From an uncultured Deferribacterales bacterium (GTDB lineage: Bacteria; Chrysiogenota; Deferribacteres; Deferribacterales; Mucispirillaceae), in NCBI GenBank assembly GCA_947853665.1, contig CANTXF010000053.1:1-64000 (forward strand): a stretch of DNA of 64,000 nt, read 5' to 3'. How positions within the stretch are numbered: the first letter of the stretch is position 1; each line of letters starts with the position of its first letter. Under the pieces are notes generated by a model. It saw nothing but the letters and a program-made list of their open reading frames with translations. It searched no databases and was not told the DNA's origin. The translations under genes were made by a program, and so were the position numbers. Positions 41,310 to 50,403 of the stretch are shown in pieces.

Positions 41310-43313
41310 TTAAACGGTAAATCTGCTTATAAGCTCTTTAAGGCTTTCCGTGCGCTGCTGAAGGTGCGATACGGTGCTTGTTACCTCGCTTACGGCAAGG
41401 TTGCTTTCCTCTATGCTTTTGGCTATAAGCTGGGCGCTGTCGGCCACGTCCTGTATGGTGGCGTACTGATTGCGCACGGAGCCGGAAACCTCCTCCGTGT
41501 CCTTGTGAAGCCCAGTAACGCTTTCCACAACGGACACAAAACCGCTGGACGTGCTCTCTATGCTGGACATACCGTGCTCCACGCTCTGAACGGAAAGGTT
41601 CATTTCCTCCGACGCGGATTCCGACTCGCTGCGGAAAGAGCTTACTATCGTTTCTATCTCGCCTGTGGCTTTAGAGGTGCGCTCGGCCAGCTTTCTCACT
41701 TCGTCCGCCACAACGGCGAAGCCTCTGCCCGCTTCCCCGGCTCTTGCAGCCTCTATGGCGGCGTTGAGGGCCAGCAGGTTTGTCTGGTTCGTAATATCGT
41801 TTATAACGGTAAGTATGCCGCCTATCTGGGACGAGCTTTCGCCCAGCCTTACTATGGTGTCGGAAAGGGTGAGCGTCTGCTCCCTTATTTTTTCCATATC
41901 GGTTTTTACCGTTCCGAGCTGCTCGGAGCCTTCGGCGGTTTTTTCCGCAGCCTTGTCCAGAACGCCCATGTTGTTGTCGAGAACGTCCGATGTGGATTTG
42001 GCTATGGAGCGTATAGCGTCCATGCTGTGAACCATCTCCTCTACCTGCTTGGACTGGGAGTCGAAGGTGGCCGAAAGCTCTTCCATAGTGGCGGCAAGCT
42101 GGCTGTTGGCGGAAGCCACCTCGTTGGAGGAGGATTTTACCTCCGCTATTATGGCCTGCACGTTTTCTATAAACCTGTTGAAGTAATGGGCCAGCTCCGC
42201 AAGCTCGTCCTGCCCGTTTACGGGTATGCGCTTCGTAAGGTCTCCGTCCCCGCTTGTAAGGCCCTGCACCATGCCTACGAAATTGCGCATGGGGGCGGAT
42301 ATGGTTTTAGCAAGGAGTATCATTACCATAGCGGCGAAGGCCACGGCCATTATGACAAGGATCACGGAGATCATTTTCGTCCTTACCTGGGTGGCGGCTA
42401 TAAGCTCCGACTGCTCCATAATGTGGTTGTTTATATCAGCGGCGATGGCGTTGGCGCTGTCGCTTACTTTCGGGAAAGTCTCTATCCTGGCGTTCTGAAG
42501 CTCGTTAAACTTTTTGCAAAGCTCTATGAACTTGGCGTATTCCTTTCTGACGTCGGCCATAATGGCGTTTATGCGCTTAGCCAGCTCCACAGTGCGGGGC
42601 AGGGTAACGGCGGAGGTTACCCGGTTGAAATCCTTTTCGAGAACGGCGAAGGATTCCAGCATGGCGTTTATGTCCTTTTCGGACACGCTGCCCTTTATAC
42701 TGCTGCCGATGGCCGTTTCCATCTCATAAAATAAAAGCTTTATTTCCTGGGATACTCCCGTCATTTCGTACATTTTCATAACGGCCGCTTCGTCTCCGGA
42801 GGCGGCGCTTCTGCTCATGACCTGACCGGCGGAGGAAAGCAGGCTCTCGTTAAGCTCCCCCAGCTCTCCGTATTTTTTCAGAAGGGAGTTTCCCGTCTCC
42901 TTCATTTCCTTGGACACGTCGAAAATAGCGAAGTTAATATTTTCCCACGACGTGGTGACTTCCGCCGTGCTGGTTATCATGGAGCCAAGATCGCCGAACT
43001 TTTCGGCGCCGCCGGGCATATCCACGATCTTTCTCATGCTCGATATGTTAGGAACCTGCATATACTCAGAGGCCCTGTTTTTATACATATCGTCTCCCGT
43101 TTCTATATAGCTTAAAACGCTGGAGTTTATAGCTACTACGTTAGACGCGAACCGGCTGGCGTATTTGTTTACTTCCAGATAATCCTTTACAAGCACTTCC
43201 GCCATGGTTATCCCTCTGTCGGCGGCAAAAAACGCGTAAAGCCCGCAAACAATGCCTATAACCGCAAGAATTACGGTAAAAAGATTAATACGGGCCTTGA
43301 TAGTCCACTTCAT
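41310..43313 (-). CDS. Methyl-accepting chemotaxis protein with periplasmic sensor
   Basis: 667 aa. TM1 at about 10-30, a helical periplasmic part to about 315, TM2 about 316-338, a HAMP domain ([21 protein letters not shown]) and the signalling domain with the invariant hairpin tip [19 protein letters not shown]. Signals to CheA/CheW. It has its own strong promoter with an operator-like palindrome (43353-43396) and its own terminator. Confidence 0.92.
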   Translation of the reverse strand: MKWTIKARINLFTVILAVIGIVCGLYAFFAADRGITMAEVLVKDYLEVNKYASRFASNVVAINSSVLSYIETGDDMYKNRASEYMQVPNISSMRKIVDMPGGAEKFGDLGSMITSTAEVTTSWENINFAIFDVSKEMKETGNSLLKKYGELGELNESLLSSAGQVMSRSAASGDEAAVMKMYEMTGVSQEIKLLFYEMETAIGSSIKGSVSEKDINAMLESFAVLEKDFNRVTSAVTLPRTVELAKRINAIMADVRKEYAKFIELCKKFNELQNARIETFPKVSDSANAIAADINNHIMEQSELIAATQVRTKMISVILVIMAVAFAAMVMILLAKTISAPMRNFVGMVQGLTSGDGDLTKRIPVNGQDELAELAHYFNRFIENVQAIIAEVKSSSNEVASANSQLAATMEELSATFDSQSKQVEEMVHSMDAIRSIAKSTSDVLDNNMGVLDKAAEKTAEGSEQLGTVKTDMEKIREQTLTLSDTIVRLGESSSQIGGILTVINDITNQTNLLALNAAIEAARAGEAGRGFAVVADEVRKLAERTSKATGEIETIVSSFRSESESASEEMNLSVQSVEHGMSSIESTSSGFVSVVESVTGLHKDTEEVSGSVRNQYATIQDVADSAQLIAKSIEESNLAVSEVTSTVSHLQQRTESLKELISRFTV

Positions 43314-43352
43314 CAGAATATCTCCACATTATTATACTTTTGTTCCGTTTGA

Positions 43353-43366
43353 CGGACAATTGTCCG
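43353..43366. promoter_or_regulatory. 14-bp palindromic operator at the chemoreceptor promoter
   Basis: CGGACAATTGTCCG, perfect palindrome starting one base downstream of the -10 box, where a bound repressor would block initiation. The regulator is not identifiable here. Confidence 0.6.
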
Positions 43367-43367
43367 A

Positions 43368-43396
43368 ATTATATTTCATACTATACAAATTGTCAA
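43368..43396 (-). promoter_or_regulatory. Consensus sigma-70 promoter of the chemoreceptor gene
   Basis: On the - strand: TTGACA, 17 bp, TATAAT, both boxes matching the consensus exactly. About 55 bp upstream of the start codon. Confidence 0.8.
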
Positions 43397-43498
43397 ACAT
43401 TTTGGCCGGAAACAGCGCGGACATGGATTTTCCGCAGAAAAACGGCGGCCGTTTCGGGATGACGGCAAAAGCCGCCCCGGGGAAAAAGGGTATTTTTT

Positions 43499-45397
43499 TC
43501 AGAAATAAAAGCGCCAGGCCAGGGATATATCCGTTTTATACACGCCGTGAGACTGGAGCCTTTTATATTCGGCAATTACGGAATTATTGCGCGTAACGGG
43601 AAATATATATTTGGCCGAAGCCGCCCATTCGCTTTTAAGGCCGCTTAAAACGTAGTTTCTGTAATATCCCTCGCCCATTATCTTGCCGTACCGGTAAACG
43701 TAGGAAAGCCCGGCGGAGCCGCCAAGCCCGAGGCCAGCGTAGCTGGAATATCCCGACGAAAAGGAAAGGTCTATATCTGCCGTAAGCCAGAAATAGACGG
43801 AATCGAAAAAGGTAAACGTAAGGCCCGCGCCTCCCCCCAGCCAGGGGACGAACTTTTCGCCGTTATCCTTAAAATATTTGTTCTCGCCGCCTATGCCTAT
43901 TTTCCAGGACAGAGGCTTAAACAGCCTGCTTATGGGGGCATAAGAGGCCACGGAAAGCAGAGTGGCCCTCTGCACTTTAAAATCGCCTTTGGAAGTGTTG
44001 TAGCGCAGGGTAATGTCCGCCACGGTGGCGTCGGAGTTTCTGATATAGCCGTCGTCAATATCGTAAAGGGAGTGAAACCCCAGACGGAACCCGGCCTCCG
44101 TGTAAAAATCCTTTCCGGAAAAACCGGCTCCGGCCGAAACCCGCGTTATATCGTGGCCTTCATGGGGAGGTTTCGGTTTTTCTATCGGATAGCCGGGCTT
44201 TATTTTATATTTGGAGCGGGCGGTAAGGAACTCTATGGTTTTTTTGCGGTAATCCTCCACCTCCTCCTGGCTTTCCGCGCCTTTGGCGACGCTTCCGTAG
44301 CGCAGTATTTCGATGGCGAGGTCGAGCATTCCGGCTTTTATCCTTTCCGGGTAATCGCTTTCAGTTATAACTTTGACGGGCAGATAGCCTTCCCCCACGT
44401 CCCGAGCCGTGTTTACGGCTCTGCCCGGCAGGGTCTCCGCGATGGTTTCTATGGTTTTCGAGTGGGACGGCCTGTAAACCACCCTTTCAGTAAGGCCCGC
44501 GTCGTTTACCCGCTTAACGGTGTCGGAAGGCGCTTCCCACAAAACGCTTTCCGTAAGCCTTAAGGACGGCCTTGCCGCTTCGAGAAGAAAGAGCAGGTTA
44601 TAGGAGCAGTTTTCGTCCATAAAATAATAGTCGGAATAAACGTCGGCAAGCTCCCACAGATGAAGAAACAGAGAATAAGTCTCCGCCTCCGTAAGGTTCA
44701 GGTCGTATTCCCATATATCGCGCCTGTCGATATTGGTGTACTCGAATATGGTCTGATAATATTTTTTAACTGTATACACGCCCGGATACCCTCCGACCAG
44801 GCCCCTGGCGGAATATACAAGCACGTTCACGTCGTCCGGCATAATGGCGTTGAACGTTACCCCGTGCCCTAAAAGCGGGTCGTTATAGCCGTTGTTTATC
44901 CTCAAAAGGGTATGCCCGAACATGGAAACGGGCCTGCTTATATATAAAAAAGGAAACACAAGAGTAACGGATTTAGGGTCTATTTCCTCTTTCATCTTTT
45001 CAAATTCGGAACATTCGAGAGGCGGAAACATGGCCGGGTCTATGCCGAGGCGTTCCGTAAGATACTGCCTCCTCGCGGGAAATTTGCAGTAAGGGTGCTT
45101 ATTTGGGTCGGGATAGCCGCTTTCGGCGAAAAAGCCCCTTATGGTGGCTTCAAGCTCCGCCGCCGGGTCCGTTTTGCCTTTTTCCGAAAGAAAGAATTTC
45201 GGGTCGTCCACAAGGCTGCGCTTTTTTATAAGGAAATTGCCCTTATAATGCATAAGGACTTCCCAGGCGCGCTCCTCGTAAACCTTTTCTTTAAGGGCCT
45301 TTTCCACAAGCATATCCGCATACGGAGCGCCGGAGGCGCAAGGCGCCGCAAAAAAGAAGATCAAAAGGACCGGCACGAAAAAGCGCGAAAAGAGCAT
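43499..45397 (-). CDS. DUF4105 (Lnb-like N-terminal domain) envelope protein
   Basis: 632 aa with a signal peptide (FFVPVLLIFFFAAPCASG). LVFPFLYISRPVSMFGHTLLRIN (residues about 143-165) and NLLFLLEAARP are DUF4105 family marks; the C-terminal 200 residues have alternating beta strands (SVYFWLTADIDLSFSS, MGEGYYRNYVL), suggesting an outer-membrane barrel-like part. Function unknown; likely outer-membrane or periplasmic. Confidence 0.75.
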   Translation of the reverse strand: MLFSRFFVPVLLIFFFAAPCASGAPYADMLVEKALKEKVYEERAWEVLMHYKGNFLIKKRSLVDDPKFFLSEKGKTDPAAELEATIRGFFAESGYPDPNKHPYCKFPARRQYLTERLGIDPAMFPPLECSEFEKMKEEIDPKSVTLVFPFLYISRPVSMFGHTLLRINNGYNDPLLGHGVTFNAIMPDDVNVLVYSARGLVGGYPGVYTVKKYYQTIFEYTNIDRRDIWEYDLNLTEAETYSLFLHLWELADVYSDYYFMDENCSYNLLFLLEAARPSLRLTESVLWEAPSDTVKRVNDAGLTERVVYRPSHSKTIETIAETLPGRAVNTARDVGEGYLPVKVITESDYPERIKAGMLDLAIEILRYGSVAKGAESQEEVEDYRKKTIEFLTARSKYKIKPGYPIEKPKPPHEGHDITRVSAGAGFSGKDFYTEAGFRLGFHSLYDIDDGYIRNSDATVADITLRYNTSKGDFKVQRATLLSVASYAPISRLFKPLSWKIGIGGENKYFKDNGEKFVPWLGGGAGLTFTFFDSVYFWLTADIDLSFSSGYSSYAGLGLGGSAGLSYVYRYGKIMGEGYYRNYVLSGLKSEWAASAKYIFPVTRNNSVIAEYKRLQSHGVYKTDISLAWRFYF

Positions 45398-45431
45398 CAG
45401 AAAACCCGCAGTAAGAAATTAAGACAGGAAA

Positions 45432-45450
45432 GGGAGGCCGAACGCCTCCC
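45432..45450 (-). terminator. Hairpin downstream of the DUF3015 gene
   Basis: GGGAGGC/GCCTCCC stem with a 4-5 nt loop, followed on the - strand by a short pyrimidine stretch (tttcctgtctt). A weak terminator. Confidence 0.5.
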
Positions 45451-45460
45451 GGTAAAAAAA

Positions 45461-45931
45461 TCAGCTGTTTATTTCAACTATTTTAACAAGAACTTCGGCG
45501 GACTGAACGTCGGCGCTGGGGAAAATTTCAGCGAAATGCTCCTGAATATTTTCTCCGAAAGCGGCAACGTCGCTTACTTCAAGCAGAGCGGCCAGAGAGT
45601 TGATGGTCTCGCCGGAGCCCATAGCAGCGTCTTTAGCCAGGTTATCCATGTTGGCGGTAACGAACTCGTATGCTTTTTCAAGACCTACGACCTGGTTTAT
45701 GTTGCCTTTGCAGCCAACGGTACCGGTAGTAACGGAGAAAGTGTTGGAAAGGGAGCCGTTGGTCCAGGAAGCGAGCATCTGGAGAAGCCAGCCGCCGTTG
45801 GATTGGCCGGCGCCTTCAAAAAGCAGGGTGCCTACGCCGCAGCCCACGTTGTCGTGGAGCTTGCCCGCCATCGCGTGGGAAGACACGGAAGCGAAGGCGC
45901 ATACTAAAGCAAGAACTAAAAATTTCCTCAT
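45461..45931 (-). CDS. DUF3015-family periplasmic protein
   Basis: About 156 aa from ATG 45931 (MRKFLVLAL), which has a clear GGAGG site; longer starts add no sensible residues. Signal peptide ends near AMAGK. NVGCGVGTLLFEGAGQSNGGWLLQMLASWTNG and TVGCKGNI (paired cysteines) are typical of DUF3015. Role unknown; exported. Confidence 0.8.
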   Translation of the reverse strand: MRKFLVLALVCAFASVSSHAMAGKLHDNVGCGVGTLLFEGAGQSNGGWLLQMLASWTNGSLSNTFSVTTGTVGCKGNINQVVGLEKAYEFVTANMDNLAKDAAMGSGETINSLAALLEVSDVAAFGENIQEHFAEIFPSADVQSAEVLVKIVEINS

Positions 45932-45985
45932 TATATTAACCTCCATAATAAAGTTGTCTAAAAATATCATAGTGTAAAGCGGGTG

Positions 45986-46843
45986 TCAATTATCCAAATC
46001 AAGCAGGCTGCCGGGTATTTCCAGCGTTTTATCGAAATAATCGGCCACTTTCGGCCTGTTCATGGAGTTATTCATTATTCTGGCGTGGGCCGCGTAGTCG
46101 TATCTGAAAAATTCCTTAGGCTCTTTCGCCAGCTCGAAAAGCTTTTCCGCGTGCTTTATGTTTATCAGCTTGTCGCCGGAGCTGTGTATAATAAGGGTAT
46201 TCTTTATTTTAGACGCGGGAACGTATACTTTGGAGGACATACCGTCCGAATAAAACCAGCTTATGGGATACTGAAAAGGCCAGGTCAAAAATATGGCCGC
46301 TGCCTGGTCTCTCGCTATATCCCGCCAGGAAGTAAAGGTGGAATCAAGAACCAGTATCTTTATTTTATCCGCGTGGGGAGAATTGGCCGCCGTATAGCTG
46401 GCCGCGGCTCCGCCCAGGCTCTGCCCCCACAGTATAACGTTGGTCTTATCAAGGTCTTCTATGCGCATAAAGCCGTCCACGGCTTCCGCCCCGTCCTCCA
46501 TAATGCCTTTTATGGAGGGCTTGCCCTGAGAAAGGCCGTAGCCCCTGTAATCGAATGTGAAAAGGTTGTACCCCTTATCCAGAAGCCACAGCATACTCAG
46601 GCTTTCCGTGCCCATATTGCGGCTGTTGCCGTGCATGAATATAACGGTGCCCTTCGGCTCCGGATAAGGCGTGCGGAAAAGCCACGCGTGGAGGGTAAGG
46701 CCGTCCGTAGTTTCTATGAAGAAATTTTCCGGCCTGCGCTCGCATATATCCGGCTGATAGGGCAGAACGCCCGCAGGATGAAAAAAAAGGCTCTCGCAGC
46801 CCGTTATGAGAAGGGCCGCCGCCAGCAATATTATCTTTTTCAT
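45986..46843 (-). CDS. Alpha/beta hydrolase lipoprotein
   Basis: 285 aa. Lipobox in LLAAALLITGC. Fold and triad visible: VIFMHGNSRNMG (oxyanion), GQSLGG with the nucleophile Ser, SSGDKLI (Asp) and YAAHARIM (His). Resembles the BEM46/YfhR-type hydrolases. Probably anchored in the envelope; substrate unknown. Confidence 0.8.
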   Translation of the reverse strand: MKKIILLAAALLITGCESLFFHPAGVLPYQPDICERRPENFFIETTDGLTLHAWLFRTPYPEPKGTVIFMHGNSRNMGTESLSMLWLLDKGYNLFTFDYRGYGLSQGKPSIKGIMEDGAEAVDGFMRIEDLDKTNVILWGQSLGGAAASYTAANSPHADKIKILVLDSTFTSWRDIARDQAAAIFLTWPFQYPISWFYSDGMSSKVYVPASKIKNTLIIHSSGDKLINIKHAEKLFELAKEPKEFFRYDYAAHARIMNNSMNRPKVADYFDKTLEIPGSLLDLDN

Positions 46844-46857
46844 AAAACCGCCGCGGG

Positions 46858-46896
46858 TAAAAAAAGCCCCGAAAAATACAAAATCCTCCGGGGCTT
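46858..46896 (-). terminator. Terminator after the protoporphyrinogen oxidase gene
   Basis: AAGCCCCG (46864-46871) with CGGGGCTT (46889-46896), and a T run on the - strand. Confidence 0.75.
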
Positions 46897-46915
46897 GCCT
46901 CCGGCGCCTCCCTTT

Positions 46916-48286
46916 TTACATACTTTCCCGTATCTTCCGGGCTATTTCGCCGCTTATTCTCGTGCAGTCGTTAAGGCTTATGCCATAAAGAACGTTGCCG
47001 CCTATATAAAGGCCGTCGTAATTTTTAAGAATTTCCTCTATTTTGGCCGCTTTTACGCTGTGGCCCACATGGTACTGGGGAATGGCCTTTTCATGGCGGA
47101 AGGTCTGTATCATATGGGGCCTGCCCACGATGCCAAGCACGTCGGAAACGTCCCTGATGCATATTTCAAGCAGCTCATCGTCGGACTTTTTCATAAGCTC
47201 GTGGTGCTTGTCGCCGCCGCACATTATACGCAGGAACTTTTTGCCCTCCGGAGCCTGGCTTGGAAACATGGACGAAGTAAAAAGAGCGCCCAGTATCTGG
47301 CGGCCTTCCTTTTCCGGTATCAGGTAGCCGAAGCCGTTTATCGGGTCCGTCATATCCTCCCCGTTGAAACCCAGGCCCGCCACGAACATGGGAGCGTAGG
47401 GAATGGAAGCGAGAGTGCCCGAAAGCTCTCCGTCAAGCTCTTTCAGGAATTTGGCGGACTCATAGGACGGGCAGGTAACGGCCAGCCTGTCGAACTCGTA
47501 AGTCTTGCCGCCCTTAACGGTTACTTTGTATACGCCGCCCTCTTTGGTTACCTTTTCGGCCGGGCATTCTTTTATTATCTCCGCCCCGTTTTTGACGGCG
47601 ACAGCGGCAAGGTCCTCAAGAGCCGAGCCCATGCCGCCCTCATAAGCCGTAAGCACGCCGCCGGGGCCTGCCGGGCCGCTTTTTTTATTGCGCTTTTTAA
47701 GCAGGCCTTTAATAAGGCCGCCGTAAGCGCTTTCAAGGTCCGCTATTACGGGGAAGCTGGATTTAAGGCTCATTTTTTCCGGGTCTCCCGCAAACACGCC
47801 GGAAACCATAGGGCTTATCATATAGTCGAGAGCTTCCTCCCCCAGTCTACGTTTTGCGAAATCCGCAAGGGTCTCGTCCGCTCCGTCCTTTTTCTGTGGC
47901 ACGAAAAATTCTCCCGCAAGGCGCAGCTTCCCGCCCCAGGAAAGCAGCTTGGAGGAAAAAAACATGGACGCGTTCTCCGGCATCCTCTGAAGCCTGGAAT
48001 ATCTCTGTATAAAACGTTTCCTGGCGTTGTCGTTGCTCCTTAAGAGTTTGCCTTCAAGGCCCGCCTCCTTAAAAGTTTCGAGAGTAAACGGCTTGCTGTC
48101 CAGAAAGCCGTTGGTGCCGGACTCTATAACGTACCCGTCCTTAACGACGGACCCCATGGTGCCTCCCAGCCTTGGGGCGGCTTCCAGCAGGGTTATATCA
48201 ATATCTGCGCCTCCGGCTTTCATCAAAGCGAGCTTGCTGGCAAGCGATACCCCGGAGATACCGCCACCAATTATACCGACTTTCAT
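46916..48286 (-). CDS. hemY: Protoporphyrinogen oxidase (HemY/PPOX-type)
   Basis: 456 aa FAD enzyme. GGGISGVSLASKLA is the dinucleotide loop, ESGTNGFLDSKPFTLE the substrate-side segment, and NVLYGISLNDCTRISGEIA the C-terminal FAD motif of the PPOX family. It converts protoporphyrinogen IX to protoporphyrin IX in haem synthesis. Gene stands alone with its own terminator. Confidence 0.85.
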   Translation of the reverse strand: MKVGIIGGGISGVSLASKLALMKAGGADIDITLLEAAPRLGGTMGSVVKDGYVIESGTNGFLDSKPFTLETFKEAGLEGKLLRSNDNARKRFIQRYSRLQRMPENASMFFSSKLLSWGGKLRLAGEFFVPQKKDGADETLADFAKRRLGEEALDYMISPMVSGVFAGDPEKMSLKSSFPVIADLESAYGGLIKGLLKKRNKKSGPAGPGGVLTAYEGGMGSALEDLAAVAVKNGAEIIKECPAEKVTKEGGVYKVTVKGGKTYEFDRLAVTCPSYESAKFLKELDGELSGTLASIPYAPMFVAGLGFNGEDMTDPINGFGYLIPEKEGRQILGALFTSSMFPSQAPEGKKFLRIMCGGDKHHELMKKSDDELLEICIRDVSDVLGIVGRPHMIQTFRHEKAIPQYHVGHSVKAAKIEEILKNYDGLYIGGNVLYGISLNDCTRISGEIARKIRESM

Positions 48287-48384
48287 TTCTTTTCCTCCTT
48301 TATATGTTGCCGACCGAATATTCTCTTTGACTGCTTTCCCTTAATACGGGCGATTACGGGAAATAATTATAATACCCGCTCTCC

Positions 48385-48450
48385 CCGCTTTTATTCCCGC
48401 TCGTTTGAGAGCAGGCTCGGAGCAGAAAAACGGGAGCCGCCAGCCGGGGC
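48385..48450. repeat. Element A relative between housekeeping genes
   Basis: ttattcccgctcgtttgaga followed by caggctcggagcagaaaaacgggagc. Short and diverged, but shows the family is not confined to the prophage or glycan island. Confidence 0.5.
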
Positions 48451-48461
48451 AGGAAGCCCGT

Positions 48462-49637
48462 TTACTTTCCGAAACAGCTTCCGTATATATTTTCGGAAGA
48501 AAACACCGGCACTACGGCTATGCTTACGCCTTCCGTCTTTCTTACCTCGGAGCATACCCGGCCGAACTCGCTCTCCGGCAGCGCCCGGCCGCCTTTTAAA
48601 AAGGAAGCCGTCTGCAATTTCATTATCACCCGAGCGGGCTCACCTTCCGCCGCCGCTGCCGCGGCTTTAGCTATATCGCCTATAAAGGCGGCGGTTTTTT
48701 CCGGCCCTCCGCCAAGCTCCGCCTCTATCTGCTCGTGATAGCCCATAACAGCCAGATAATCGGCCCCGGCCGCCATAAGAGCCTGTATGGACTGGGAATA
48801 CCAGGCAAGCCCCTGCTCGGGATAAACCGGGGTCTCGTAATATATGTTGGCGGCAAAGGCAAGCTCCGGGTTTACAGACCTAGCCGCTTCTTTAAGGGCG
48901 GAAAAGAACTTCGCCATGTGCAGGGCCTTCCAGCCGGCCCAGATGTAAAATTCGTCCTTAAGGCCTGTGAATGTCTTTTTGCCGTTATACTCCTTAACGC
49001 CTCTGAAAAAGGTTTCGGGAGCGGCTTTTATGCCGGTTTCCGCCAGAAAAAGAGCCTTTGCCTCAGCGTCCGCCCCTTCCGTATATTTTATTATAAAATC
49101 GTCCTGAAAAAGTATGCCGTCTATATCGTAGGCAGCCAGGTCCTTAAAAAGCCTTATAAGGGCGGAGCGCACCTCCGGGCGGAACACGTTGGCCCCGTAG
49201 CCCAGGGTAACGGAGCCGTCCGGCGAAAAAGCCTCGGACATATTATCCTCGCTTTTAAGCTGGGTAAGGCTTCTCGTAGCCATCCAGGCGTATATCTTAA
49301 CGCCGCTACGGCGTGCCGCCTCCGCAACCGGCCCCAGAGCGTCGTTTACGGTGCATAGAACGTCCGTCTTAAAATACACCCCCGACGGGCAGGCGGGCGC
49401 TATGCCGAAATGGGGCCTGTCCCCCGCGTTGTGGAACACCCGGAAAAAAACGGTGTCCACGCCTTTAGCCTTGGCCTGGCGGAAAAAAGCGCCTATATCG
49501 TTCTTATAAGCCCCGTCCATAACGAATACCTGAGCGCCGTTCAGGGCGGGCCTTTCTATTTTCTTTACGCCCGTTCCGGCTTCGGCGGGCGCAGCCATAC
49601 ACAATACCGCAAAAAGCAGGGCGGCGGTTTTTGCCAT
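48462..49637 (-). CDS. GHL13/PgaB C-terminal-like glycoside hydrolase family protein
   Basis: 391 aa with a signal peptide ending near AEAG. QVFVMDGAYKND, VFFRVFHNAGDRP, VNDALGPVAEAARRSGVKIYAWMATRSL and DGILFQDDFI form the TIM-barrel pattern of the GHL13 domain at the C-terminus of PgaB, which acts on poly-N-acetylglucosamine. Here the deacetylase half is absent. Probably a periplasmic polysaccharide-binding or -cleaving protein. Confidence 0.7.
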   Translation of the reverse strand: MAKTAALLFAVLCMAAPAEAGTGVKKIERPALNGAQVFVMDGAYKNDIGAFFRQAKAKGVDTVFFRVFHNAGDRPHFGIAPACPSGVYFKTDVLCTVNDALGPVAEAARRSGVKIYAWMATRSLTQLKSEDNMSEAFSPDGSVTLGYGANVFRPEVRSALIRLFKDLAAYDIDGILFQDDFIIKYTEGADAEAKALFLAETGIKAAPETFFRGVKEYNGKKTFTGLKDEFYIWAGWKALHMAKFFSALKEAARSVNPELAFAANIYYETPVYPEQGLAWYSQSIQALMAAGADYLAVMGYHEQIEAELGGGPEKTAAFIGDIAKAAAAAAEGEPARVIMKLQTASFLKGGRALPESEFGRVCSEVRKTEGVSIAVVPVFSSENIYGSCFGK

Positions 49638-50401
49638 TATCTGTTGCCCACGACCTGAGGGGATATGCCTTTATACCTGGAGGAGAGCATATCTCTCGTG
49701 CGGGCGGCCTGCTCCTTGGAATCCGTCGCCCCGCAGCGCACCCTGTACCACACGCCCTTGCTTCCCAGATCCGCCTTCTGCACGAAAACGTCCGGGCAGG
49801 AATTTTTAAACCGGGCGGCTTCCTTTTCCGCGTCCTTTATGCTCGTAAGAGCCATTATCTGCACAACGTAGGCGCCTTTGGCCTCCTTAGCGGCAGCGGC
49901 CGGTTTCGCGGCAGCCGCGGGCTTTGCCGGAGCGGCCTGTTTGGCCGGGGTCTGGGGTTTAGGAGCCGCAGCTTCCTGCCTTGCAGCGGGTTTTGCGGCC
50001 GGAGCGGGACGCGGCTTTTCCGTTTTGGCAGGTTCCGCCGGAGCAGGCTCCGAAGGCCGCCTTTCTGCGGAATATTGCTGCGTTCTTACGGGAGCGGGCT
50101 TTTCCTTTACCTGCCCGGTTTCTTCCCCTTCCGGCTCCGCGGGAGGTATTACGGCGGCGCTTTCAGCCTCTTCCGGGGATGTTTCCGGCCTGGAGCTGAA
50201 AGTCAGTATATCCCCCTCCTCCGGGTCCGTCGTAACGGCGGGGGCCCTTATCTTGGCTATTTCGATTTTTTCTTCGCTGCTGAACACCTTGCCCGTCAGA
50301 TAGACGATGCCGTATATGGTAAGCCCGAAGCATATCAGAACTACGAATATGATAAGTATCATATCCCTGAAAGAGTTTTTTTTCTTTTCCGTGTCTGCCA
50401 T
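49637..50401 (-). CDS. SPOR-domain membrane protein
   Basis: About 254 aa from ATG 50401, which directly follows the argS stop; a longer start reads into argS. Short cytoplasmic start, TM (ILIIFVVLICFGLTIYGIVYL), long Ala/Pro/Lys-rich linker, and a C-terminal SPOR domain (residues about 175-254: YVVQIMALTSIKDAEKEAARF, GVWYRVRCG). SPOR domains bind denuded septal peptidoglycan, so a division role is likely. Confidence 0.83.
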   Translation of the reverse strand: MADTEKKKNSFRDMILIIFVVLICFGLTIYGIVYLTGKVFSSEEKIEIAKIRAPAVTTDPEEGDILTFSSRPETSPEEAESAAVIPPAEPEGEETGQVKEKPAPVRTQQYSAERRPSEPAPAEPAKTEKPRPAPAAKPAARQEAAAPKPQTPAKQAAPAKPAAAAKPAAAAKEAKGAYVVQIMALTSIKDAEKEAARFKNSCPDVFVQKADLGSKGVWYRVRCGATDSKEQAARTRDMLSSRYKGISPQVVGNR

Positions 50402-50403
50402 AG

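Noticed and set aside
45983-48043. 686-codon ORF on the + strand
   Set aside because: It is antisense to the hydrolase and protoporphyrinogen oxidase genes and has no recognisable features; an artefact of high GC and rare stops opposite real genes.
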